This document shows positions 35,491-46,758 of a stretch of DNA of 64,000 bases, piece after piece. Within the stretch, counting starts at the first letter, position 1. Every line of letters starts with the position of its first letter. Source of the stretch: Bidens hawaiensis. Lineage: Eukaryota; Streptophyta; Magnoliopsida; Asterales; Asteraceae. The position numbers and the translations under genes are program-made. Under the pieces are notes generated by a model that saw nothing but the letters and a program-made list of their open reading frames with translations, was not told where the DNA came from and did not search any database. Where the stretch lies: positions 1 through 64,000 of the forward strand of contig JAIQDT010002061.1 of NCBI GenBank assembly GCA_021521415.1, read 5' to 3'.

Positions 35491-35502
35491 CCTTTTATAT
35501 AC
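35491..35502 (-). promoter_or_regulatory. TATA box of the Tat1 antisense gene
   Basis: The minus strand reads GTATATAAAAGG, a strong TATA box, 123 bp upstream of the predicted ATG at 35368. A start site near 35460 would give a 5' UTR of about 90 bp. Confidence 0.6.
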
Positions 35503-35841
35503 TAATCGCAATTAATGCGGTGAATTTAATGCGGAGGAGAGAGAAATCGAGGGTGCAATGAAACTATGACGCGTGGCAAAAAGCAAGCTGGCAACAGCTG
35601 TAAAAAGTATGCGTGCCAGAAATTTCGCAGGCACGCGCCCGAAAAATCGCGCCCACGCGCCTGAAAAAGCGTCTGGAATGACCATGTACTGTCACGTCAC
35701 CATAACTTCCTGCACGTCCTGACACAGTCAGAAGAAACTTTCGCACGACGTCTCAGATGTTTGGACTGTTCTTATCCTCACCAACCTTTCGAATTTCAAA
35801 ATTCAAAATTCAAAAAGATTCAAAAGTAAGCGGGAAAATAC

Positions 35842-36140
35842 CCCTTACCTTGGCAACCAAGTAACCATAAGACGGATGCGGGTACAGTGTTAAGGCAAAA
35901 CCCTTCACATACCTAGCACCCGCAGGGAATTGAAGCCAAGAATACCCCGGCAACAAAGTAACTATAAGACGGGTGCGGGTACAGTGTCAAGGCAAAACCC
36001 TTCACATACCTAACACCCGCACGGAATTGATGCCAGGGGTACCTTGAAAGTAAAGTAACCGTAAGACGAGCGCGGGTACAGTGTTAAGGCAAAACCCTTC
36101 ACATACCTAGCGCTCCGCAGGGAATTGAAACCAAGAAGGA
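35842..36140 (+). repeat. Tandem repeats of about 97 bp, three copies, upstream of the antisense gene
   Basis: The cores AAGTAAC(C/T) lie at about 35859, 35956 and 36053. Each is followed by TAAGACG, GCGGGTACAGTGT, AAGGCAAAACCCTTCACATACCTA and GCAGGGAATTGA (quoted in parts). The array sits between the antisense promoter and the polypurine tract. Confidence 0.85.
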
Positions 36141-36528
36141 TCTTCTGGGCAATGCTTGCGGAAACGGAAATAACATCCCCGCATAGCGGGAACGTCGAGA
36201 ACTACATTGTTTGAGGCTCCAGGATGGAATTGGTGGTTTAAACATAATTGATCACTATGTTCAAAACCACTAAAACCTCAAGGAGAATCCACACAAGTGA
36301 GACTCAACGCTCCTGACTTGCGAGAAGGTTACATACCTACCCGCATCATACCCAAAGATCAAGCAAAAAATTCGGGAATTTTTGCAAGTGACATTAGGAA
36401 ACCCGCGGGAAGAATCCCCACGGAGAACCTTAAAGCTAAAAACCCTTTTCAAAACCCCTTGCTTAAAGTCCAAAAGTTCACCTCACTTCATTAAGCATTC
36501 ATGAGAAGAACATTGGACTGGGGGGACT
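36141..36528 (+). other. Tat1 3' untranslated region and polypurine tract
   Basis: Non-coding stretch ending GGACTGGGGGGACT (36514-36527) directly before the 3' LTR start TGAAGAGG at 36529. The purine-rich tract would prime plus-strand DNA synthesis. Confidence 0.7.
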
Positions 36529-36660
36529 TGAAGAGGTAGGTCCCAGCAGAGACCAGTTGGTCCCGCAAGACTCACCTTGAACAGGGACGTCTGCGCAAAG
36601 GCCATCTGCTCCCGCAGGACCCACCATGCTCATAGAATCTTACGCGCAGTACGCAAGCTG
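36529..36660 (+). repeat. Tat1 3' LTR, first 132 bp
   Basis: Identical by eye to 24909-25040. It ends AGCTG (36656-36660), the left copy of the Tekay target duplication. Confidence 0.93.
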
Positions 36661-38574
36661 TGTGACATCTGCCCTGATCCGACCCGACCCAGGTACCCGT
36701 TTCTCTGACCCGATCTCTTTTTTTTATGATTTAATATTTATTTATACTTATATTTTACTTTTAATAATAATATATATATATTTTCCTTCCCGCCTCTCTC
36801 TCTCTTTCTTTCCGCCGTCCCATCCCTCTTCTCTCTTTCCGCCTTCTGTTCCCTCTTGTCGCTGTCCCGCCCTTAAGCCTTGTTTCCTCTTTCTTCTAAC
36901 TCTTTGCTTGTCCTTTGGTTCTTCCCGCCTAAGGATGTCTGCAGCTCCACGCGCCAGACTCCTTACATAGGAAGCCTGCGTGAAGACATCTTGTTCCTGC
37001 GATGCGTGAAGAGAACTCCTCTCGCAGCGCGCTAAGAATGCATGTTCTTCCCGCAATGCGCTAAGAATGTATGTTCTTCCCGCGATGCGCTTAGAATTCT
37101 TGTTCTTCACGCAGCACGCGAAGGATTTGTGATTCTTCCCGCAGTGCGCTAAGGATTGTTGTGCCAGCCTTCGCGCTCGCGCACTCAGCCTTCCCGCGCT
37201 TAACCCTTGTATCTTCTGTTTAAATCTAGCCGTTTGCTTTTGTGTTGTCTTATCTTTTGAGCCGTTGACCTAACCCATCTAATGTCTGAATAGTTACTTT
37301 CGGCGCAGCATGCGCACCAACCCCATTGGTTGACAGATAAAGTGACTGACATAATCTTTTGAGATCTGCTTTTGCCATGCTTGACCAGTACCTTTATCTG
37401 ATCCGCCCATGCTTTTTACTGTTCCCTGTCAGCTTTATCTTGCCCCCTGCAGCTGCCATATCTTTTGATATCTTTACTTTTCAGAACTTTTTACCGTTGA
37501 TATATTTTCTTTTACTTTTTGAGATCTTTTCCCCTTTTTTTCTAGGGTTTGTGTCTCCTAGGGTTTTCCTATATATAATAATAATATTTTCATAACACAT
37601 CACACACAAACACTTAATCTCTCCTGTTCTCTTGCTCCTTGCTCTCTCTGCCGTCTTCCTCTCTGCCTCCGTCTTCCTCCTTGTTCTGCCCTGCTTTTCC
37701 GGTAATATATATATATTATATAATAATTTACTTATTAATTATGCTAACTTATTATCAAGACTTAAAACAGATCGTTAAAACAATAATCTTAATTATAGGT
37801 TAACTTTGCTTGTTTAAGAGTTGATTCTTGCATATCTTTCACCGCATCGTTTATCAAGTGAGTTATCTCGTATCAAATCCCTTTTTATTTTTGCTTTGGG
37901 ATGTTCATGTGTTCATACAAAACTTGAGTCTTAAACTGTTTATGAACTTTAGTCGCGCAGTATCCCATGTGTTGAGGACGTAGACTTGGCTGTTTATTTG
38001 TATGTGTGGATCATTAACCGTCTTGTCGGTCTATTCCGCAGTTTTCATGGTACCATTAGATGAACACGGGAGAACATTCGTTTATGATTTTCTCTTTTGT
38101 TACACTTGCACAGTTAGTCTTGTTTGTGAGCTCAATTGTGAGCACTGGCAGTCTTGTCTCTTAGAGTTGGTCCCGATCAGATTACACCCTTGTTGAAAAC
38201 CAGACATACACATGTTGCGCGCAGATTTATTGTTATCTATGTATTGTATTAAACTTGATTTCTCACCAACACGCAAGTGTTTGACGTTTATTTTAACACA
38301 TGTTCAGGTTTGCAGTAGCTGTTTTGGAGCTTGTGGACACGTAGGACGTTTTTACTTTTGGACCTAGAATTAAAATGTATCAAGACAAGTTAATGTTGTT
38401 TGAATGTTATAATTTATAATATATTGATTTATGTTTGATTTATGTTCTTTATTTTCCCCGCTGCGCGTGCGCGATAAAATGTGTATTAATAAATATTGAC
38501 ACCAATAGTGTCACGAGTAATGAAACAATATGTGGCGCCCCGATGTATAATCCGCCTTTGGTCGGGGTGTTACA
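36661..38574 (+). repeat. Tekay 5' LTR
   Basis: 1914 bp. Contains a CT-rich segment, degenerate TTCTTCCCGC(A/G)(A/G)TGCGCTAAG iterations (36960-37160), a TATA box at 37570-37580, and the terminal CCGCCTTTGGTCGGGGTG block also seen in the other Tekay-like LTRs of the window. Confidence 0.95.
37570..37580 (+). promoter_or_regulatory. TATA box of the Tekay 5' LTR
   Basis: TATATATAATA followed by a CACATCACACACAAACAC start region. The same box is at 44787-44797 in the 3' LTR. Confidence 0.6.
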
Positions 38575-38577
38575 GAT

Positions 38578-38589
38578 TGGTATCAGAGC
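38578..38589 (+). other. Tekay primer binding site (tRNA-Met type)
   Basis: TGGTATCAGAGC, the complement of the initiator tRNA-Met 3' end used by many plant LTR retrotransposons, starts three bases after the 5' LTR. Confidence 0.9.
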
Positions 38590-38811
38590 TCGTTGACTTT
38601 AGGATAGGTGGTTAGACGTAACGGCCTAGAATACCTAAGAGTCCCTTCTCGCGCATGAGAGAAATCTCATGTTTGCGCGCTTATTGTTAATTACTCGTTA
38701 TTTATGAATATGCTCGCACTTGCGCAGTATATGATTTTATGTTTTATTCCGCGATATTTCGATTTTTGTGAATTTCGATTTTTATTGATTTTACTTACAT
38801 ATTCGTTTGTT

Positions 38812-39080
38812 GGGATTGAAAATCCGAAAAGTCATGGTGATACATGAATAGTTGATTTTCAATTTCCATTTACGATTATGTTCTGAGGTTGGAGACTTGA
38901 AAAGTCATGGTGATACATGAATTGTCAACCTCCAATACTCATTTTCTTGTATATTTTATATTGAAGATTGGAAAGTCATGGTGATACATGAATCGTCAAT
39001 CTCCAATACTCGTTTACTCGTATATTTTAAATTGGGAATTCGGAAAGTCATGGTGATACATGAATTGTCGATTTCTGATT
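38812..39080 (+). repeat. Four tandem stem-loops of about 72 bp in the Tekay leader
   Basis: A nearly invariant core GAAAGTCATGGTGATACATG recurs with GTCATGG at 38831, 38904, 38975 and 39047 (periods 73, 71 and 72). Each core is enclosed by an inverted repeat whose sequence differs between copies yet still pairs: 38815-38824 with 38854-38863 (10 of 10), 38885-38891 with 38926-38932 (7 of 7), 38961-38970 with 38997-39006 (9 of 10), 39035-39042 with 39069-39076 (7 of 8, one G-U). This fits selection for RNA structure in the leader ahead of gag. Confidence 0.8.
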
Positions 39081-39227
39081 CGAATTTGTTACCTTTATTA
39101 AGTCTGCATTTTGGGTCATTTATTTTACTTTAACTTTTGATAGCATCTAACTCCGTGAAACCAAGCTTTATAAAGTTATACTTTGCGATAAAACCAAGAT
39201 ATTAACTAAAATTAAAACTTTTATAGA

Positions 39228-42200
39228 ATGCCTCCGCTATCTCGCCGATTTCAGAGAAGAGAAGCCTCGCGCATGCGTAGACAGCAACGTTCCCAGGAAA
39301 TGGCCGCCGCAATAGCCCAAGCTTTGAGCCAAAACAATACCAATACCTCGAGTTATAACATTAAGTCCTTTAACGCGGGTAACCCTCCAAAGTTCACAGG
39401 TCTTGAAGGAGCCACCGTGATGCTCCAGTGGCTCGAGAAGATAGAAAACACTTTCCTTCACACCCAATGCCCCTCAGAAAGACGAACCCTATATGCTTCC
39501 AGTGTCCTGGAATCCAGAGCGCTTACATGGTGGAATGGAGTAGCCCATGCGCGTGGCGCAGAAGCTGCTTCTAGCATGACATGGGAGGAATTCAAGGAAA
39601 TTCTTACGCGAGAATTCTGCCCTCCCAACGAAATTAAGCGCCTGGAGGAAGAATTCTGGAACTTGAAGCAATACAGCGGTGAAGCGCGCGAGTACGCGAC
39701 GCGCTTCCACGAGCTAAGCTTACTGGTCCCTCACCTTGTTACCCCTTCACGCCGAGCAATCGAGAAATTCCTTGGGGGTCTCCCCATGGAAATTCAAGAT
39801 TCTGTATGGGCCAGAAACCCAGTTACCCTCTCTGACGCCATTGAGTTGGCCGCTGTGCTCAGCGACAACCATGTCAGAGCAGGAACCCTGTTCCTGCGGG
39901 GATCTGAGAAGACCAAACCCACCAAAACTGCCCCTGAACCCGCAGAAACCAAACCTGAACCCTCAAACCGTAACAACCTCAAGCGCAGGCGCAAGGCCTA
40001 TGCGCTTACCAACCCGCCCATTGTCCAGCAACCCGCATACCAACCCCCAGTTTACGCGCCTAACCCTCTGTCAGCTTACCCAACTCCCCCTGTAGTTCAC
40101 AACTATGCCCTAACCAATCCAGCACTCCCTGCCCCGCCTCCTAAGAAACCTTACACAGGAAACCATCCCTTTTGCCCAACCTGTAGATTTCACCACCCAA
40201 CCCAAACCCCGTGTCGACTTTGTAACCGATGTGGCCGTACTGGTCACACTGCTGAAAACTGTAGAGTCCTTCCCGCAAATCCAATTTCGCCAACACCACC
40301 AGTCTACCCGCAGAACCCACAATCAATCTACCAAAACCCACGACCCAGATCGTGCTTTAACTGCGGTGATCCCAGTCATTTCCGGAATGCGTGCCCAAGA
40401 CTACAAGTTCAGATTACGCAAGCGAATCCGGTGAACCAGATTTCGAACCAAGTGACGCGTGGACGAGCTTTTAACATAACCGCGCACCAAGCGCAAGCGA
40501 ATAATGACGTAGTTAATGGTACATTTTTGCTTAACGGATTTTATGCTTCTGTACTTTTTGATACTGGCGCCGATCGAAGCTTTATCTCTCGCGCCTTCGA
40601 GCAGAAGCTTGCGCGACCGCGCAACGATTTAAAAGAAGATTTTTCAGTTGAATTGGCTAACGGTGAAACTGTTTTAATTAACTCGGTGATTAAAGATTGT
40701 ACGCTTAATCTTAACGAAAACGATTTTCTGATCGACCTCATCCCTATGCCTCTTGGAAGCTTTGATGTTATTATTGGTATGGACTGGCTCTCGCATAATC
40801 GCGCCGAAGTTATTTGCGCCAAGAAATTGATTCGCATACCTCGAGAAAATGGTGATCTTTACATTTACGGCGAAAAACCCTCCAGTGGTCTTAAACTTAT
40901 GTCTTGCGCCGAAGCCCAAAGACTCATGCGGAAGAAGTGTATTGCATTTCTAGCCCATGTGGTCAAACCTGCTGAAGAGAAGAAGCTTCGCGATATCCCT
41001 GTTGTGCGTGATTTTCCTGAAGTTTTTCCTGATGATCTTCCTGGTATCCCTCCCGCTCGTGAAGTCGAGTTCCGTATTGATCTTGTCCCTGGTGCTTCCC
41101 CCGTAGCTAAATCTCCTTATCGTCTTGCACCCGCTGAGATGCAAGAATTGGCAAGCCAACTTCAAGAGTTGACTGCTAAAGGATTCATTCGCCCTAGCTC
41201 TTCGCCCTGGGGTGCTCCGGTGTTGTTCGTTAAAAAGAAAGATGGATCGTTTCGCATGTGTATTGATTACCGCGAGTTGAACAAACTCACCATTAAAAAC
41301 CGGTATCCCTTACCGCGTATTGACGACCTCTTTGATCAACTCCAAGGTGCCTCTTGTTTCTCGAAGATTGATCTCCGCTCTGGCTATCACCAGTTGCGCA
41401 TCCGCGATGAAGATGTTCCGAAGACTGCTTTTCGAACTCGTTATGGCCATTTTGAATTCTTGGTCATGTCCTTCGGTCTAACCAACGCACCCGCCGTTTT
41501 CATGGATCTTATGAATCGGGTGTGTAGGCCTTTCTTGGATAAATTCGTGATCGTGTTTATCGATGATGTTCTGGTGTATTCTAAGACCAAGGCCGAGCAT
41601 GAGCAACATCTTCGGTTAGTGTTGCAGAAGCTTCGAACCGAGCAGCTCTATGCTAAGCTTTCCAAGTGTGAATTCTGGTCTGATGAAGTACAGTTTCTTG
41701 GTCATGTTGTAAACAAGATGGGTATTCATGTCGACCCATCCAAGATTGAAGCAATCAAGAACTGGATTACGCCATCCTCTCCTTCTGAGATCCGTTCCTT
41801 TCTAGGCTTAGCTGGTTATTACCGGCGCTTTATTTCGAACTTTTCAAAGATCGCTTTGCCTTTAACAGCTCTTACGCACAAAGGTAAACCGTATATTTGG
41901 GGCTCGAAGCAAGAAGAAGCCTTTCTGACGCTCAAGCGTTTGTTGTGTGAAGCTCCTGTTCTTGCACTACCTGAGGGTAATGATGATTTTGTCGTGTATT
42001 GCGATGCCTCCAACCAAGGTCTCGGTTGTGTTCTTATGCAACGAGGCAAGGTTATCGCTTACGCATCGAGGCAACTCAAGGTTCACGAGAAGAATTATAC
42101 AACTCACGACCTCGAACTTGGTGCAGTTGTTTTTGCCTTGAAGATCTGGAGACACTACCTTTATGGTACTAAGTGTATCCTCTACACTGACCATAAAAGC

Positions 42201-43844
42201 CTTCAGCATATCTTTGATCAAAAGGAACTTAACATGAGACAACGCCGATGGAGCGAACTCATCAGCGATTACGATTGTGAGATCCGGTATCATCCTGGTA
42301 AGGCTAATGTGGTAGCCGATGCGCTCAGCCGAAAACCCTGCCAGCTTAACTGTATTTTGCCGCGCACGCATCTTCACTTCGCGCCGATTCAAAGCAACCT
42401 TGAATCGCGTATTCGTGACGCGCAGCGCGCATCCATCAGTAATGGTAACCTTCGCGCCGAGTTAGCGTGTGGCGCGGAAGCGCACTTTGTCCCTAATCTG
42501 AGTGGAATTCTCTGCTATCTCAATCGCATCTGGATCCCTTGTGATGAGAATCTTCGCGCTGATATCCTGAGTGAAGCACACAAATCTCGATATTCTATTC
42601 ATCCTGGCGCTGATAAGATGTACAAGGATTTGCGCATTACTTATTGGTGGCCCGGTATGAAGAAGGATATTGCTGTGTTCGTAGCTAAATGTCTGACTTG
42701 TTCTAAAGTAAAAGCTGAACACCAACGCCCATCTGGTTTGCTCGAACAACCAGAAATTCCTACGTGGAAATGGGAATGTGTAGCGATGGACTTTATTACC
42801 AAGTTACCTTTGACAGCAAGCAAACATGATAGCATTTGGGTAATAGTGGATCGATTGACTAAGTCTGCTCACTTCCTGCCCATTCGTGAAAACTACCGTG
42901 TTGAGCAGCTCGCGCAGCTTTATGTCAAGGATATTGTCTGCCGCCATGGTACTCCTTTGAGCATCATATCCGATCGCGATGGCCGTTTTATATCTCGCTT
43001 TTGGAAATCTCTCCAATCTGCGCTAGGAACTCGCTTGGACATGAGTACGGCATATCATCCTCAGACTGACGGTCAGTCTGAGCGAACTATTCAAACTCTT
43101 GAGGATATGCTCCGATCTTGTGTTCTTGATTTTGGAGGTAATTGGGATTCGCACCTGCCTTTGATTGAGTTTTCTTATAATAACAGCTATCATTCCAGTA
43201 TTGGTATGGCCCCATTTGAAGCACTTTACGGTCGTAAGTGCCGCTCCCCGATCTGTTGGAGCGAAGTGGGTGAAACTCAAATCACAGGACCCGAACTTGT
43301 TCAAGAGACAACCGATAAAATCGCCAAGATCCGTGATCATCTGCTGACTGCCCGAAGCCGACAGAAGAGTTACGCAGATCGTAGGCGAAAGCCTCTCGAA
43401 TTTCAAGTTGGTGATCTTGTTCTCCTCAAGGTGTCGCCTTGGAAAGGTGTTGTCCGCTTTGGGAAGAAGGGTAAGCTTGCTCCTCGTTATGTTGGTCCAT
43501 TCAAGATTCTCGCGCGTGTGGGAAAAGTTGCCTACAGACTTGACCTGCCGCCCGCGCTCAGTAATGTGCATCCAACGTTCCATGTATCCAATCTCAAGAA
43601 GTGTTTAGCTGACGAGAACCTTCACATTCCACTTGATGAAGTTCAAATTGATGAATCTATGCATTTCGTTGAGAAGCCTGTTGAGATTATGGATCGCGAG
43701 GTTAAGCAAACCAAGCGCAGTCGTATCCCTATCGTGAAAGTTCGCTGGGAGTCCAAGCGCGGAGCCGAGTTTACATGGGAAAGGGAAGATCAAATGAAGA
43801 TCAAGTACCCGCACCTGTTCTCTGCGCAACCTACTTCGAGATAA
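39228..43844 (+). CDS. Tekay gag-pol polyprotein with chromodomain
   Basis: Intact 1538-residue frame. The gag domain is at about 50-230. Two CCHC zinc knuckles lie at about 332-345 and 376-389. The aspartic protease has DTGA at 445. Reverse transcriptase has FIDD with Asp779/Asp780. RNase H starts near 920 ([14 protein letters not shown]). The integrase zinc region starts at His1118, with catalytic Asp1188, Asp1249 and Glu1285 (35 residues between the last two). The integrase C-terminus has GPF, followed by a chromodomain (about 1475-1535, with [17 protein letters not shown]) expected to steer integration by binding modified chromatin. Domain order and chromodomain type match the Tekay/Del lineage. 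The start is the first ATG after the structured leader. No frameshift or stop was seen. Confidence 0.96.
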   Translation: MPPLSRRFQRREASRMRRQQRSQEMAAAIAQALSQNNTNTSSYNIKSFNAGNPPKFTGLEGATVMLQWLEKIENTFLHTQCPSERRTLYASSVLESRALTWWNGVAHARGAEAASSMTWEEFKEILTREFCPPNEIKRLEEEFWNLKQYSGEAREYATRFHELSLLVPHLVTPSRRAIEKFLGGLPMEIQDSVWARNPVTLSDAIELAAVLSDNHVRAGTLFLRGSEKTKPTKTAPEPAETKPEPSNRNNLKRRRKAYALTNPPIVQQPAYQPPVYAPNPLSAYPTPPVVHNYALTNPALPAPPPKKPYTGNHPFCPTCRFHHPTQTPCRLCNRCGRTGHTAENCRVLPANPISPTPPVYPQNPQSIYQNPRPRSCFNCGDPSHFRNACPRLQVQITQANPVNQISNQVTRGRAFNITAHQAQANNDVVNGTFLLNGFYASVLFDTGADRSFISRAFEQKLARPRNDLKEDFSVELANGETVLINSVIKDCTLNLNENDFLIDLIPMPLGSFDVIIGMDWLSHNRAEVICAKKLIRIPRENGDLYIYGEKPSSGLKLMSCAEAQRLMRKKCIAFLAHVVKPAEEKKLRDIPVVRDFPEVFPDDLPGIPPAREVEFRIDLVPGASPVAKSPYRLAPAEMQELASQLQELTAKGFIRPSSSPWGAPVLFVKKKDGSFRMCIDYRELNKLTIKNRYPLPRIDDLFDQLQGASCFSKIDLRSGYHQLRIRDEDVPKTAFRTRYGHFEFLVMSFGLTNAPAVFMDLMNRVCRPFLDKFVIVFIDDVLVYSKTKAEHEQHLRLVLQKLRTEQLYAKLSKCEFWSDEVQFLGHVVNKMGIHVDPSKIEAIKNWITPSSPSEIRSFLGLAGYYRRFISNFSKIALPLTALTHKGKPYIWGSKQEEAFLTLKRLLCEAPVLALPEGNDDFVVYCDASNQGLGCVLMQRGKVIAYASRQLKVHEKNYTTHDLELGAVVFALKIWRHYLYGTKCILYTDHKSLQHIFDQKELNMRQRRWSELISDYDCEIRYHPGKANVVADALSRKPCQLNCILPRTHLHFAPIQSNLESRIRDAQRASISNGNLRAELACGAEAHFVPNLSGILCYLNRIWIPCDENLRADILSEAHKSRYSIHPGADKMYKDLRITYWWPGMKKDIAVFVAKCLTCSKVKAEHQRPSGLLEQPEIPTWKWECVAMDFITKLPLTASKHDSIWVIVDRLTKSAHFLPIRENYRVEQLAQLYVKDIVCRHGTPLSIISDRDGRFISRFWKSLQSALGTRLDMSTAYHPQTDGQSERTIQTLEDMLRSCVLDFGGNWDSHLPLIEFSYNNSYHSSIGMAPFEALYGRKCRSPICWSEVGETQITGPELVQETTDKIAKIRDHLLTARSRQKSYADRRRKPLEFQVGDLVLLKVSPWKGVVRFGKKGKLAPRYVGPFKILARVGKVAYRLDLPPALSNVHPTFHVSNLKKCLADENLHIPLDEVQIDESMHFVEKPVEIMDREVKQTKRSRIPIVKVRWESKRGAEFTWEREDQMKIKYPHLFSAQPTSR

Positions 43845-43865
43845 ATTTCGGGACGAAATTTCTTA

Positions 43866-43878
43866 AAGTAGGGGAGAC
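43866..43878 (+). other. Tekay polypurine tract
   Basis: AAGTAGGGGAGAC lies directly before the 3' LTR start at 43879. The equivalent in the minus-strand relic ends GTAGGGAATAC. Confidence 0.8.
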
Positions 43879-45791
43879 TGTGACATCTGCCCTGATCCGA
43901 CCCGACCCAGGTACCCGTTTCTCTGACCCGATCTCTTTTTTTTATGATTTAATATTTATTTATACTTATATTTTACTTTTAATAATAATATATATATATT
44001 TTCCTTCCCGCCTCTCTCTCTCTTTCTTTCCGCCGTCCCATCCCTCTTCTCTCTTTCCGCCTTCTGTTCCCTCTTGTCGCTGTCCCGCCCTTAAGCCTTG
44101 TTTCCTCTTTCTTCTAACTCTTTGCTTGTCCTTTGGTTCTTCCCGCCTAAGGATGTCTGCAGCTCCACGCGCCAGACTCCTTACATAGGAAGCCTGCGTG
44201 AAGACATCTTGTTCCTGCGATGCGTGAAGAGAACTCCTCTCGCAGCGCGCTAAGAATGCATGTTCTTCCCGCAATGCGCTAAGAATGTATGTTCTTCCCG
44301 CGATGCGCTTAGAATTCTTGTTCTTCACGCAGCACGCGAAGGATTTGTGATTCTTCCCGCAGTGCGCTAAGGATTGTTGTGCCAGCCTTCGCGCTCGCGC
44401 ACTCAGCCTTCCCGCGCTTAACCCTTGTATCTTCTGTTTAAATCTAGCCGTTTGCTTTTGTGTTGTCTTATCTTTTGAGCCGTTGACCTAACCCATCTAA
44501 TGTCTGAATAGTTACTTTCGGCGCAGCATGCGCACCAACCCCATTGGTTGACAGATAAAGTGACTGACATAATCTTTGAGATCTGCTTTTGCCATGCTTG
44601 ACCAGTACCTTTATCTGATCCGCCCATGCTTTTTACTGTTCCCTGTCAGCTTTATCTTGCCCCCTGCAGCTGCCATATCTTTTGATATCTTTACTTTTCA
44701 GAACTTTTTACCGTTGATATCTTTTCTTTTACTTTTTGAGATCTTTTCCCCTTTTTTTCTAGGGTTTGTGTCTCCTAGGGTTTTCCTATATATAATAATA
44801 ATATTTTCATAACACATCACACACAAACACTTAATCTCTCCTGTCCTCTTGCTCCTTGCTCTCTCTGCCGTCTTCCTCTCTGCCTCCGTCTTCCTCCTTG
44901 TTCTGCCCTGCTTTTCCGGTAATATATATATATTATATAATAATTTACTTATTAATTATGCTAACTTATTATCAAGACTTAAAACAGATCGTTAAAACAA
45001 TAATCTTAATTATAGGTTAACTTTGCTTGTTTAAGAGTTGATTCTTGCATATCTTTCACCGCATCGTTTATCAAGTGAGTTATCTCGTATCAAATCCCTT
45101 TTTATTTTTGCTTTGGGATGTTCATGTGTTCATACAAAACTTGAGTCTTAAACTGTTTATGAACTTTAGTCGCGCAGTATCCCATGTGTTGAGGACGTAG
45201 ACTTGGCTGTTTATTTGTATGTGTGGATCATTAACCGTCTTGTCGGTCTATTCCGCAGTTTTCATGGTACCATTAGATGAACACGGGAGAACATTCGTTT
45301 ATGATTTTCTCTTTTGTTACACTTGCACAGTTAGTCTTGTTTGTGAGCTCAATTGTGAGCACTGGCAGTCTTGTCTCTTAGAGTTGGTCCCGATCAGATT
45401 ACACCCTTGTTGAAAACCAGACATACACATGTTGCGCGCAGATTTATTGTTATCTATGTATTGTATTAAACTTGATTTCTCACCAACACGCAAGTGTTTG
45501 ACGTTTATTTTAACACATGTTCAGGTTTGCAGTAGCTGTTTTGGAGCTTGTGGACACGTAGGACGTTTTTACTTTTGGACCTAGAATTAAAATGTATCAA
45601 GACAAGTTAATGTTGTTTGAATGTTATAATTTATAATATATTGATTTATGTTTGATTTATGTTCTTTATTTTCCCCGCTGCGCGTGCGCGATAAAATGTG
45701 TATTAATAAATATTGACACCAATAGTGTCACGAGTAATGAAACAATATGTGGCGCCCCGATGTATAATCCGCCTTTGGTCGGGGTGTTACA
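43879..45791 (+). repeat. Tekay 3' LTR
   Basis: 1913 bp. It differs from the 5' LTR by one T deletion (near 44576), one A/C change (near 44720) and one T/C change (near 44847), judged by eye. Confidence 0.95.
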
Positions 45792-46687
45792 AGCTGTACA
45801 CGCAGGGAAAGCCTCCCAATGGTGAAGTACCCCGCCTGTTCCCGCAGTTGCGGATACAAGCCATCAGGGAAGGCTACCCGCAGACAGCAGGGCTACACGC
45901 ACAAGGAAATAGCTACTTCAGTAGTCACATGAAGGAATGAGCAAGGCGGGAACAATCCCGCCAAAATGAGCCAGTCCGTATGATTCTGAAAGATCTTTTG
46001 TACTATACCTACCAAGGTATGGGTAGGACAGACGATCTGACCAGAACAACCCATGAGCCAATCACAGGGTGACAGCTCACCGACAACAGTACGAGGAGGA
46101 GCACCCTCTAGTACTGTTTGTCACTATTAGCCGCTGCCTACTCACCAACTCTTACTGAGGAGCGTGCGTAGCCTACAGTTGGTAGAATAGTGTTACTGTT
46201 GGCCGTAACCTACTCACCAACCAGCATGGCCTGCGTATAATCCACAGTAGGTGGGACGTGCATAATCTACAGTTGGTGGAATAGTACAGCCGACTTTGTT
46301 ACTGTTGGCCGTAACCTTTCCACCAACTAGTATGGCTTGTGCATAATCCACTGTTGGTAGAACAGGAATACTATTCAGCTGGCTGTACCTGCTTGGAAAC
46401 CTACCTTCGGCTATAAATACTCCAACATCTTGGAATGGTAAGATCATCTGTTATCCAGTTATCTAGCAATCTCTTAATATACACTTATATTCAGAGCAAT
46501 CTAGTCTGATTCTCACGCCGGAGGGTGGTCACAAGGAGGAACCCCCCCTTCTCAGTGACGAGCTTACGGTGTTTGTTTTGCAGGTCTCCTGAAGAATAGC
46601 CTTCTCAGCTAGATCTCATCCGTGGGAAACATTACTTAACCCCCAGATTATCTATAATCTGTCCAGGGTTCACTTAGTGTTTCTTCA
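45792..46687 (+). repeat. Tat1 3' LTR, remainder
   Basis: Starts with the duplicated AGCTG and continues the LTR from its 133rd base to TTTCTTCA at 46687. The TATA box is at 46412-46419. The right Tat1 target duplication CATAC follows at 46688-46692. Confidence 0.93.
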
Positions 46688-46692
46688 CATAC

Positions 46693-46758
46693 ATCACCTA
46701 CCTTTCATTTTCATCATAAATACACGTCTCCCTCGAAAATTCCAATTATTAATTCCTC
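46693..46758 (-). other. 3' flank/UTR of the receptor kinase remaining beside Tat1
   Basis: Only 66 bp separate the stop codon from the target duplication. An AATTATTAATTCCTCC-type AT-rich sequence is present. Any polyadenylation signal further downstream was displaced about 21.8 kb by the insertion. Confidence 0.6.

Larger units (their letters stand above)
36661..45791 (+). mobile_element. Complete, very young Tekay (chromovirus) retrotransposon nested in the Tat1 3' LTR
   Basis: The LTRs begin TGTGACATCT and end GGGGTGTTACA. A perfect 5-bp duplication AGCTG flanks the element (36656-36660 and 45792-45796), and the uninterrupted target is visible in the Tat1 5' LTR at 25036-25040. It contains 5' LTR, tRNA-Met primer binding site, structured leader, an intact 1538-codon gag-pol with C-terminal chromodomain, polypurine tract and 3' LTR. 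Comparing the LTRs line by line I find two substitutions and one single-base length change over about 1913 bp. It may still be able to move. It inserted after Tat1. Confidence 0.96.
24909..46687 (+). mobile_element. Tat1: complete Tat-lineage Ty3/gypsy retrotransposon, interrupted by a nested Tekay element
   Basis: The LTRs start TGAAGAGGTAGG and end TTTCTTCA, with a perfect 5-bp target duplication CATAC (24904-24908 and 46688-46692). Order: 5' LTR, primer binding site, gag-protease, RT-RNase H-archaeal-type RNase H-integrase, tandem repeats, antisense gene, tandem repeats, polypurine tract, 3' LTR. The 3' LTR is split at its 132nd base by the Tekay element 36661-45791. Two RNase H domains and the antisense gene place it in the Tat clade. 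By eye the two LTRs differ by two substitutions and one C-run length change over 1024 bp, so the insertion is recent. Without the nested element it is about 12.6 kb. Confidence 0.93.

Noticed and set aside
36748..37110. Antisense 120-codon frame present identically at 36748-37110 and 43966-44328
   Set aside because: Identical only because it lies in both Tekay LTRs. It spans U3 and has no recognisable domain.
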